A stretch of 64,000 nucleotides of DNA from Bacteroidales bacterium (GTDB lineage: Bacteria > Bacteroidota > Bacteroidia > Bacteroidales > GCA-2748055): NCBI GenBank assembly GCA_021740585.1, contig JAIOZM010000004.1:27118-91117 (forward strand). The letters are read 5' to 3'. A program made the position numbers and the translations under genes. The notes beneath the pieces are model-generated. The model did not search any database. It saw nothing but the letters and a program-made list of their open reading frames with translations, and had not been told where the DNA came from. This document shows, piece after piece, positions 18,084 to 26,489 of the stretch (position 1 is the stretch's first letter; every line of letters begins with the position of its first letter).

Positions 18084-19637
18084 TTACTTCAGCTCTAATT
18101 CCTCTGTATCTTTATAATCAAGGCCCCGGATCTCCACAAAAGCTTCAATCATTTGCTTGAGTTTTTCAGGTTCTTTAGATGCAAGATTCATTTGTTGACC
18201 AACATCCTGTTTTAGGTTAAATAACTGGTAGTCTCGGGAATTTCCAAGTTCAATGTCTACATCTGTATTTATCTCAACACCTTTATAAGGTGGGATCATA
18301 AGCCAATCGCCCTGGCGAAATGCAGTTCGGCTGGTCGCTTCAAGAACTAAATTCTCCCTGCCCTCTGTACTTCTTCCAAATAAAACATTAACAAGATCCT
18401 GGCTGTCTGATGTTCGAACATCACTTCCCAGTAGGGAGGCAATGGATGATAGCAGGTCAACCTGGCAAACCAGCGCATCGGAAACCATTGGTTCAATTTT
18501 CCCTTTCCAATAAACGATAAAAGGAACCCTGGTGCCGGCTTCATATAAACTGTACTTACCTCCTCGCAAATTTCCTGAAGGGTCGTGCTCTCCAATTTTC
18601 TCAACCGCGTCGTCATAATAGCCATCGTTCAGCACAGGGCCATTATCACTACTGAATACGATGAGTGTATTTTCTAACAATCCCTGATCCTCCAGCGTTT
18701 TCATAAATTCTCCTATACACCAGTCGGCCTCAAGTATTACGTCTCCTCTGGGGCCCATTCCTGAAGTGCCTACAAATCTTGGATTAGGGGTACGAGGCAC
18801 ATGTGGTTGTTGAAAAGTATAATAAAGGAAAAATGGTTTTTCTTTATGGGTTTCCACATAGTTAATTGCCTTTTTAAGAAAATGATCAGCCATAACAGTA
18901 TCATTCCATTTTGCAGAATTACCACCTGTCATAAAGCCAATCCGGGGAATTCCATTAACAATACTACCGTTATGCCCATGGTGCCATTTCATGGTTAGCA
19001 ATTCAGGATTCTCCAGGCCGGTCGGTTCTCCCTCAAAATTTTCATCGTAATTTACTTCAATCGGATCCTCTGGATCCAGACCCACTACATTTCCATTTTC
19101 AATATATACCGTTGGAACTCTGTCCTGGGTTGCTGCGAGTATGTATGAATAGTCGAAACCTACTTCGTTGGGGCCCGGACTGATTTTTTCATTCCAGTTG
19201 ACATATCCATCCCCTAAACCAAGATGCCACTTCCCAATAACACAAGTTGAATATCCCTTCGACTTCAATAATTTGGGGATGGTTATCTGAGCGGTATCAA
19301 TAATTAATGGAGCGGTACCCGGGAGAATTTTCGCATCCTTATTTCTCCAGGGATACATTCCGGTTAATAATGCATAACGACTTGGAGAGCAGGTGGCAGA
19401 AGTTGCATAGCCATTTGTAAAACGGATGCCCCCATTTGCCAGTTGATCGATATTCTGGGTTTTCAGTCCTTTGGCACCATATGCGCTAACATCGCCATAG
19501 CCCAGATCATCCATATAGATCACAACAATGTTGGGTAGTTCATTACTTTCCTTATTCAGACTATTATTCGCATTTTTACAAGAGATGGGAAGTAAGATTC
19601 CTGCCGAAAGTGTTAATACAATTCTACTTGTTTTCAT
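18084..19637 (-). CDS. Family S1 sulfatase, Cys-type, lipoprotein
   Basis: A 517-residue sulfatase from the ATG at 19637 (MKTSRIVLTL); an upstream in-frame start at 19670 would put an unusual leader before the signal peptide. The lipobox ends at Cys20 (LLPISC). It has IYMDDLGYGDVSAYG, the canonical C-S-P-S-R at Cys83, RYALLTGMYPWR, and VFSSDNGPVLNDGYYD. The subgroup resembles S1 arylsulfatases with a GPRGDVILEADWCIG segment. It faces the opposite strand, convergent with the upstream run and divergent from the 20078 gene, so it is transcribed separately. It probably desulfates the same class of glycan; that is inferred from location only. Confidence 0.92.
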   Translation of the reverse strand: MKTSRIVLTLSAGILLPISCKNANNSLNKESNELPNIVVIYMDDLGYGDVSAYGAKGLKTQNIDQLANGGIRFTNGYATSATCSPSRYALLTGMYPWRNKDAKILPGTAPLIIDTAQITIPKLLKSKGYSTCVIGKWHLGLGDGYVNWNEKISPGPNEVGFDYSYILAATQDRVPTVYIENGNVVGLDPEDPIEVNYDENFEGEPTGLENPELLTMKWHHGHNGSIVNGIPRIGFMTGGNSAKWNDTVMADHFLKKAINYVETHKEKPFFLYYTFQQPHVPRTPNPRFVGTSGMGPRGDVILEADWCIGEFMKTLEDQGLLENTLIVFSSDNGPVLNDGYYDDAVEKIGEHDPSGNLRGGKYSLYEAGTRVPFIVYWKGKIEPMVSDALVCQVDLLSSIASLLGSDVRTSDSQDLVNVLFGRSTEGRENLVLEATSRTAFRQGDWLMIPPYKGVEINTDVDIELGNSRDYQLFNLKQDVGQQMNLASKEPEKLKQMIEAFVEIRGLDYKDTEELELK

Positions 19638-20077
19638 TTTTATTATTTTATTAATCATTAGCCATAACATCAGCCTTTTTGATATGTTATTCTTTTTATA
19701 TCCAATAACTAAAGTAGAATGAGTGAATGATTGCTTTAACTTTCAAAAAAGAGACTCAATATTATGCTATGCCATTTGACATTAAAAATAGCTAAAGAAT
19801 ATAATAATTTGTTCCATTAACCATTATTTGCGACCATATTGGAATAAAAAGAGACCTTATTAAAAAAGCTATTGTTTAATTTTGTGTTATATGTTTTAGG
19901 ATTAGTGGAAGTGAGTGAAAATAACTGCACTTTAAAGATCAAAAAAATGGGTTGTAATTTGTACCATTGTGAGCTCAGTTTTTGTCTTTTTCGAATTTTA
20001 AATGATTATTTTTTCCAAGTTTATGTTCGCAAACTATTTGGTTTGAAAATAGCTAATTATAAATTAAAACTATTATT
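19638..20077. other. Divergent intergenic region, AT-rich, probable promoters
   Basis: It separates the - strand sulfatase from the + strand 1282-residue gene. AT-rich with no gene. One TAnnTTTG-type box (TAATTTTG, 19877-19884) points toward the + strand gene, but no TTG lies at the expected 19-21 base spacing, so the promoter call is weak. Confidence 0.4.
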
Positions 20078-23000
20078 ATGAAAAGAAAACTACTTATTGC
20101 TTTAGTTTTTATTTTGAGCCTGCCCGACTTTGTTGGTGCTGTGTCCGATACCATTCCGGATTTGATAATATCAGAGACCCGGTTAAGAAACGGAGTGGAA
20201 TCTTATGCTGAATTGTGCAACACAGGAACAGTAGATCTGGATCTTGGAGATTTCAAACTGTATTCCAGCAGCTACCCTGGATACTCAGGCCTGAGTTTTA
20301 AATCAGGCACAATTTTGAAAGCTGGGGAAACTTATGTTATTTCTGATGCCTGGGAATTTAACGATAACCAATGGCCTAAATTGTATGAAGTGGCAGACAC
20401 CTTGTTATATCATTTGGAAACACCTGATACTTTAGCAGGAGACATTTATCCTCTGGGGCCTGAATCAGAAATTTTTAGAAGAACTAATGCAAAAAACGGT
20501 TTTGAAATGTATTATTTCCGTTCGGAGACTGATTCAATTTCAATTGATTGTGTGAATTTCAATCTCGATGCGAATGGAGTACCGAATTTTAACATTTTCT
20601 TGCCAATAGCAGGTGTTGAGATGGCTACAGCGAACCACACATTGGTTCGAAAAGCCAATGTGTTAGAGGGTAATCTTCGCGACTGGGATAAATCGAGAGG
20701 CACAGGTCCCGGTGATTCGGAATGGATATTGATACCTCTAACTAGCAATTGGAAACCTTCGACTCCTCCAGATGAAATGCTGGTATTTACTACTGTAGGA
20801 CATCATGGTGATGCCATTATTGTTGCATCGGGAAAAGATGCGGGTATTACCGTTGATTTGGGACAGCATACAATTACAGTACCCTGGGGTATAATAAAAG
20901 GTTATCATGTTATTAACTACATAGACCTTGGACCAGGAATGGCATGGGATTATGTTGAAAGCAGTGTTTTTGAGGATTCGGTACATACTATTATGCAATC
21001 GGGTGATAAATTGGTGCTGTGGGCTGTTGGAAACACTTTAAAAACGGATAGTTTAACCGTTCAGGTTTCTCCTCCTGCGGTTAATATGGCATCGGTTTTC
21101 CCATTGAAAACATTGCTTCTCCCTGATACTATACTTCGCCCCGGAATTTATGTACCTACCTGGGGAGGAAGCAGGTATTCTGTAATCGAAGAAGACGATG
21201 TAATCGACACCATTGGAAATGTTCCCTTTGCTACAAGGATTGATACTTTATATAAGTATCTGGAACATGCACCTAATGGAACTAAAAAGGTAATATGGGT
21301 TGATGGAGTGGAAAGAATTGACCTGAAGAACGGTGATATTCTTGAAATAACAGCAGAAGACGGTATTACAAAAAAGCAGTATTACATTGATGTTCAGGAA
21401 ATAAACAAGAATGAGGATGCTTTTTTGTCTGCGATTACCTGGCCTGATATCACTTTGGATGATATGAATTTTGATTTAAGCTGGACTTCAGATACCATAC
21501 CAAAGTTTTCACGTACAACCTTCAATTACATAATTCCTTTGAAACAGGGAACCCAAAAAGTGCCTGCACTTGTTGCCTATCATGATAATTTACCAGGCTT
21601 TAATTTAGCCAACTGCAAAGTAGATTATAAACCGGCCATATCTCTTAAGGGAGGCGTGGAAGAGCGCACTTCTGTCTTTACAGTCACGTCAGAGTCAGAT
21701 TCCAGAGTTAATACATACCGCGTTCAATTTGAAGTTGCTATTAATGAAGATGATGTGCAAAAGTTTAATGGTGATCCTTTCTTTTCAGAATATCAATATA
21801 AACTGAGAGCAGTTGGTACACATTTTCTGGAAATTGCGAACCCCGGTAACGAAGAATTGGATTTAAGCAGGTACCTTATTGCTAGCGGTTCAGGAATAAG
21901 CGCAAAAGATGTTATTGAGAATCCAGTTTCATTCTTACAAAGATATACAAGATATGTACCGGGTTATAAATTTACTGATGATACAATAACGTATAACAGC
22001 GAACTTGGTCAGGTATTGCAGATCGATAATACAGATCCCTGGATAGAAGCGAATGGTGGCGTATTTGTAATCGCTGGCCAGGATTTAGTGAAATATTTGG
22101 GTACTGATTTCATCCCCGAAGAATGGTTTGATATCTCGTTTCCTATGGTTGATAAAGGCTTCTTAAATAAATGGGGGCTTGATTTTGATAATAGCGAAAC
22201 ACTAATTCCTCCCGGGGTTGATGCTGTTTTTTTCTTATTCCGAATAGAAAATGATTCCATACTTGATGGAACTAAGGAAATTAAAGACTTCAATGATTTC
22301 ACTTTAGTTGATCAGCTGGGATATGAAGATGGTACAGCTATGAATCTAATTGCAGATCCTGAAGTCGCTGCTATTGTCTCGGGGGGCAGAGATTGGAGTT
22401 TAAGTCGCAGACCTGAAGTTTACAAGGGAAATCCTAGTTATGTTTTATCTGCCGGAACAGAAGGACAGGTGGAATGGTTTGGGGAAAAAGCGTCTACTAA
22501 CGCAGAAAGGGATGCGATGGTCGAATCTGTAGGAAGCCATGTACTGAATCCTGTTACAGCCTTTAAATCAACGGTTAGTTCATTGGTTTACCTGGTGGAT
22601 CCGGGATTTGAAAAAACGATTGGCATTACCGGTGTTAGTAATGCGGAAACCGTTGAACAATTCTATACTAACCTTATAAAAGCCTCCACAGGTCAGGTTT
22701 TGGTTGTAAAATCACACACTAGTGGATTGGAGCTTGCGTTGACGGATGCCGTTTCAGCTGGTGATACATTGATTGTTACTTCTGAAACCGGATTGTCGGT
22801 GACCAAATATATTATCGACCTTAATCCACAGGATTCAAATACCAAATTAATTACCATCGGGACATCAACATTAGTAATTGCTGATGGTAAAGTAAGCGGG
22901 TTTGATGCAGGTAAAACTGTACGTCACATTATGAGTGAGGTTAAAGCTGAATCAGAAAAGTCAATAGTAACTGTTGTGAATGCTAAAGGTGAACTGGTTC

Positions 23001-23926
23001 CTATGAAAAAGAAGAATGTTGAAGGCAACTATGTTGACCTTGTTGCAAACAGTTCAATATCAATTGTAGTTACCGCTGTAAATGGTGATCATGCAGCATA
23101 TCAATTAAAACCCAATGGGTCGGCATCAGATGCCTATGTAATTTCAGATGTTTATCCTATATCTCAGGAAAATCTTTTTATCGATTTAATCCCTGATGGA
23201 TCCAGAGTTACTACATTCATGAATAACCTGATAGTTGCTGATGGAGCATCCGTGAAAATTCTTGACAGAATTGGTTTTGTAAGAACTGATGGCTCCATGG
23301 CTTATGATGATGTATTAGAGGTTGTTTCTGAAGATGCTTCAAAAACGGTTATTTACAGACTTAACTTCGCTAGTGAAATTGTTAACCAGGTACCTGTTGT
23401 TTCTATCGTATTAACTGGTGGAACTGATGTGGTTAGAAATGTAGCATTTACTGCTGTGGCTCAAGTTGATGATGATGGCCTTCCTAATGGAACGCTTGAG
23501 TATGAATGGTCTGTGCTTATCGGAGACGCTTCCAAAGTAACTATATCAGCTAATTCAGCTGCAACTACAGATTTCACTATTAGCGAGAATGGTAGTTACA
23601 CACTTAAGGCAGCTGTTAGCGACGGTGAATTAACAGGCTCTAAAACTGTTGACGTATCTGTGGGCAACCCAATTGGTATCGATGAAGCTAAGTCAGGATT
23701 CAGAATGTATCCTAATCCGACGACTAACAAGTTGTTGAATATTGAGTTGACACAAAACAATATGGAAATATCGATTGTCGATATAACAGGAAAATTGAGA
23801 TACAAAGCATTCAATGAAACTGATAGACATGTTGTTGATTTGAGTAATTTTAGTTCAGGAATATATTTCGTGAAAATACAATCCGGAACAGATATTACAA
23901 CTCAAAAACTCGTTGTAGTTAAGTAG
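20078..23926 (+). CDS. Large T9SS-exported protein with lamin-tail-like and beta-sandwich modules
   Basis: A 1282-residue protein with a signal peptide (residues 1-21, ending FVGA). A lamin-tail-like domain lies near residues 25-150 (YAELCNTGTVDLDLGDFKLY) and a second near 560-700 (FLEIANPGNEELDLSRYLIA). Cadherin-like beta modules follow (~760-1090), then an Ig/PKD-like module (PVVSIVLTGGTDVV ... LKAAVSDGELTG), and a T9SS type A sorting domain at the end (FRMYPNPTTNK, GIYFVKI). From about residue 450 it is paralogous to the truncated gene at 1-2754. No catalytic motif is seen. It probably forms a surface structure or binds substrate; the function is not known. A palindromic terminator follows directly. 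Confidence 0.85.
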   Translation: MKRKLLIALVFILSLPDFVGAVSDTIPDLIISETRLRNGVESYAELCNTGTVDLDLGDFKLYSSSYPGYSGLSFKSGTILKAGETYVISDAWEFNDNQWPKLYEVADTLLYHLETPDTLAGDIYPLGPESEIFRRTNAKNGFEMYYFRSETDSISIDCVNFNLDANGVPNFNIFLPIAGVEMATANHTLVRKANVLEGNLRDWDKSRGTGPGDSEWILIPLTSNWKPSTPPDEMLVFTTVGHHGDAIIVASGKDAGITVDLGQHTITVPWGIIKGYHVINYIDLGPGMAWDYVESSVFEDSVHTIMQSGDKLVLWAVGNTLKTDSLTVQVSPPAVNMASVFPLKTLLLPDTILRPGIYVPTWGGSRYSVIEEDDVIDTIGNVPFATRIDTLYKYLEHAPNGTKKVIWVDGVERIDLKNGDILEITAEDGITKKQYYIDVQEINKNEDAFLSAITWPDITLDDMNFDLSWTSDTIPKFSRTTFNYIIPLKQGTQKVPALVAYHDNLPGFNLANCKVDYKPAISLKGGVEERTSVFTVTSESDSRVNTYRVQFEVAINEDDVQKFNGDPFFSEYQYKLRAVGTHFLEIANPGNEELDLSRYLIASGSGISAKDVIENPVSFLQRYTRYVPGYKFTDDTITYNSELGQVLQIDNTDPWIEANGGVFVIAGQDLVKYLGTDFIPEEWFDISFPMVDKGFLNKWGLDFDNSETLIPPGVDAVFFLFRIENDSILDGTKEIKDFNDFTLVDQLGYEDGTAMNLIADPEVAAIVSGGRDWSLSRRPEVYKGNPSYVLSAGTEGQVEWFGEKASTNAERDAMVESVGSHVLNPVTAFKSTVSSLVYLVDPGFEKTIGITGVSNAETVEQFYTNLIKASTGQVLVVKSHTSGLELALTDAVSAGDTLIVTSETGLSVTKYIIDLNPQDSNTKLITIGTSTLVIADGKVSGFDAGKTVRHIMSEVKAESEKSIVTVVNAKGELVPMKKKNVEGNYVDLVANSSISIVVTAVNGDHAAYQLKPNGSASDAYVISDVYPISQENLFIDLIPDGSRVTTFMNNLIVADGASVKILDRIGFVRTDGSMAYDDVLEVVSEDASKTVIYRLNFASEIVNQVPVVSIVLTGGTDVVRNVAFTAVAQVDDDGLPNGTLEYEWSVLIGDASKVTISANSAATTDFTISENGSYTLKAAVSDGELTGSKTVDVSVGNPIGIDEAKSGFRMYPNPTTNKLLNIELTQNNMEISIVDITGKLRYKAFNETDRHVVDLSNFSSGIYFVKIQSGTDITTQKLVVVK

Positions 23927-23940
23927 ATAGTGAGTGGTGT

Positions 23941-23992
23941 TATATGAAAAAAGAGGCTGTCTCACACTTGAGACAGCCTCTTTTTTCATATA
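23941..23992. terminator. Perfect 24-bp palindromic bidirectional terminator
   Basis: Left arm 23941-23964 and right arm 23969-23992 are perfect reverse complements around a CACT loop, with a GC-rich core (gaggctgtctca) flanked by A and T runs. It sits between the convergent ends of the 1282-residue gene (+) and the SusD gene (-), so it can serve both. Confidence 0.9.
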
Positions 23993-24079
23993 TGAATATT
24001 TTCTCGATTTATCCTTCGTATATTATATGAAGCTGACTGATAAATACCTGCCCAGCTAAGCACGCACTTTTTTAGCCCC

Positions 24080-24450
24080 GTCCCGATAGCAATCGGGACC
24101 ACCCGGGCAGGAGACCAGACAAGCATCCCCAAGCCCGGAGGGCTTATTCAGTTAAACCCCATCCGGGTTTATAAATTTTTACATGAATTGGATTCCTGGA
24201 CAAGGGGCATCTCCGACAAACCGGAAATAGCCGTCCTGCGTTCGTAGCACGCAAATATCGATATCACTTTCGATAGAAATAAGTCCTTTTGCCATCGTAG
24301 ATGGCAAATATTAATCATATTAAACAAAATAATTTTACCTGAATAGATAAAGTAGTTAGATACCGAGGTTTAAATTCATTATTGCACGCCCTACGGGGTG
24401 CTTACGAATATGCTGTACATATTCTTATCGATATTTACCTCCTACGGAGG
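24080..24450. repeat. Cluster of short hairpin repeats (REP/BIME-like)
   Basis: At least six hairpins occur in 370 bases: 24080-24099 (gtcccgat/atcgggac), 24131-24145 (aagccc-gga-gggctt, identical to 17956-17970), 24288-24308 (tttgccatc-gta-gatggcaaa), 24384-24401 (imperfect, loop tac), 24406-24424 (gaatatg/catattc) and 24438-24450 (cctcc-tac-ggagg). Two loop classes, GGA/TCC and GTA/TAC, recur. No coding sequence is seen in 23993-24589. Confidence 0.6.
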
Positions 24451-24589
24451 CAGGAGTGTTTTTTCAATAAAATTTACCAAAATCAGCTTAGCCCGGAGGC
24501 GGAAAAGTGCTGATTGTTAAGCAATAACACCTTGCTGTGGGCGAGACGAGATTGCCTCGGTCGCAATTAAATCTAAAAACTATACAGTA

Positions 24590-26488
24590 TTAATCCAACG
24601 GAATATACCAATTCTCCTCGTTCATCAGAAACTGCCATACCTGTTCCGCTTTGTCTCCTGAAAATTTAGCTGCTACTTTATCAGCCAGGTAGGAATTTTT
24701 TCCCAGTTGTTTCGCTACACGCATTAAATCGTAAAACCTGTTTCCTTCAAATGCCAGCTCTCTGGCTCTTTCTTCAATGATCTGATTAATTAAATACTCT
24801 TGTTTGTCTGCAAGATTGTTCTTGTAATCCACATAGTCAATAATTTCGTTGGTAATCGGATCATGTTCATAAATAACATTTAAATCAACTCTAATGGCAG
24901 CACTTCCACTCCCAAACCCCACGCGCCCTCTAACACCCCGCAGTGATCCTATACTACGGTAAGTTCCCGTATTCAATATATTGGTGCTTCTAATCAAAGA
25001 AAGGTTATTTCCATCGGCAAGCCAATATGCGTATATCTCGGACATGTAAAGGTGAATTCCGGCAGCTTTATATATAGAAAAATTTGCATCATGATCATAT
25101 GTATCCTTACCTATAGTATATTTATATACCACGGTATCGATATCGGCCATAAAATTATCAGCATCTCTAAAATTCCCTATCCTTTTGTATTCAAGCATTT
25201 GCGCAACATCTATGTCCTTTAGGTATTCTCCATTGCGGTAATATGCATAGGATGAGAGGTTTCCTCTGAACATATCCCCGGGAACACCGGGGTCTTCAAC
25301 GTATGTAGTAGTAGGGTTTAGGTCGTCCCTTATAATTTGTGCACTTTTCCAAATGGTTTCCCATTTATCTATGGCAACTTTACTTGGTTTTAGCATATAT
25401 AAATTCGGAGGCACAGACGAGAAAAGCTTTTGTAAACTGTTTTGTTGTTGATTTGCTTTGTTAAATTCTAAGGTAAAAATATGCTCATATTCGTCGAGAC
25501 CTGTTAAAATAGTAACCCAACTTTCATTTGCAAACCTGCCATCAAGGCCATACTTGATATTTCCACTATTTCCTTGTGGAACCGGTTGGTATAGAATTTT
25601 ATAAAAGTATCTTTCTGCTTCACCGAGATTTAGATCGTACAAATACATCTCTCCCAACAGACAATGGTATGCGTCAATATTCCAGACGGTTACATACCAG
25701 CTTATATCATCATTCGTAATGAAGTGTTCAACTCCTACCACATTAACCTTCTGAGTTAATTCTCTGGTAAATGTGTCAATAACAGCACCCATATCAAGGT
25801 AAGCTCTATCAAGAGTTAAAGTATCAATGCTAATGGTATCGTTATTAACTCCGTCCTGACCATATATTATATCATGGACATCATAGAAAGTTTTTGGGGT
25901 TGAAATATATTCTTCTATTTCAGAAAATGAAGTTAAGGATGGCCAGATATAGGGTATTTCACCGTAGATTTTTACCGCATTAAAATAGGTCCAGGCCCTC
26001 ATACACAAAACTTCTCCGTATAATCTGTCGTAATTATCAAAACCACTTTCTCTCTGTATAAGTACTTGAGGATAATTAACTTCTATCTTCCTTGCCAGAT
26101 TGTTGCATGCCGCAATTAATTGATAGAAATTATAAGGTGAGGTGTATTTGTTGCCTTTTGAATAGCTATAATTGTATATTTCCAACAGATCATTGTCAGC
26201 ATATTCAGTTACCTCCACCAAATCAGCGCGTAGTTCTCCAAGTATTACAATTTGATCAACCAGCTTTTGCTGCAAGGCATACAAGCCTAGTTCTGCGGCT
26301 CTGTATTCATGCCAGTCTTTTGGAAAATCATTTTCCTTAATTATGAGTTCCTGAGAAGGATCGAAAAAAGACTCGCAGGAAAATAAAAAAATACCTGATA
26401 AAAGAAACATTATTACTTTCACAGTATTTCTTATCTTTTTGCTCTCTATGGGCCGCAATGCTTTTATATTTAATTTGAAATTCTTCAT
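24590..26488 (-). CDS. SusD/RagB-family glycan-binding lipoprotein (pair 2)
   Basis: A 632-residue lipoprotein with a lipobox GIFLFSC (Cys39) after an N-terminal basic leader. The N-terminal SusD-like helical domain includes YALQQKLV and YNFYQLIAACNNLARKIEVNY, and CMRAWTYFNAVKIYGEIPYIWP is the classic TPR-like segment. The C-terminal RagB/SusD block is ERARELAFEGNRFYDLMRVAKQLGK. It acts as the surface lid that captures oligosaccharides for the SusC partner encoded one base upstream (26490-29654). It is the last gene of a seven-gene - strand operon. The preferred glycan is unknown. Confidence 0.92.
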   Translation of the reverse strand: MKNFKLNIKALRPIESKKIRNTVKVIMFLLSGIFLFSCESFFDPSQELIIKENDFPKDWHEYRAAELGLYALQQKLVDQIVILGELRADLVEVTEYADNDLLEIYNYSYSKGNKYTSPYNFYQLIAACNNLARKIEVNYPQVLIQRESGFDNYDRLYGEVLCMRAWTYFNAVKIYGEIPYIWPSLTSFSEIEEYISTPKTFYDVHDIIYGQDGVNNDTISIDTLTLDRAYLDMGAVIDTFTRELTQKVNVVGVEHFITNDDISWYVTVWNIDAYHCLLGEMYLYDLNLGEAERYFYKILYQPVPQGNSGNIKYGLDGRFANESWVTILTGLDEYEHIFTLEFNKANQQQNSLQKLFSSVPPNLYMLKPSKVAIDKWETIWKSAQIIRDDLNPTTTYVEDPGVPGDMFRGNLSSYAYYRNGEYLKDIDVAQMLEYKRIGNFRDADNFMADIDTVVYKYTIGKDTYDHDANFSIYKAAGIHLYMSEIYAYWLADGNNLSLIRSTNILNTGTYRSIGSLRGVRGRVGFGSGSAAIRVDLNVIYEHDPITNEIIDYVDYKNNLADKQEYLINQIIEERARELAFEGNRFYDLMRVAKQLGKNSYLADKVAAKFSGDKAEQVWQFLMNEENWYIPLD

Positions 26489-26489
26489 T

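Noticed and set aside
19872..20081. A 69-residue frame before the 1282-residue gene
   Set aside because: It lies in an AT-rich promoter-type region, overlaps the next start and has no recognisable motif.
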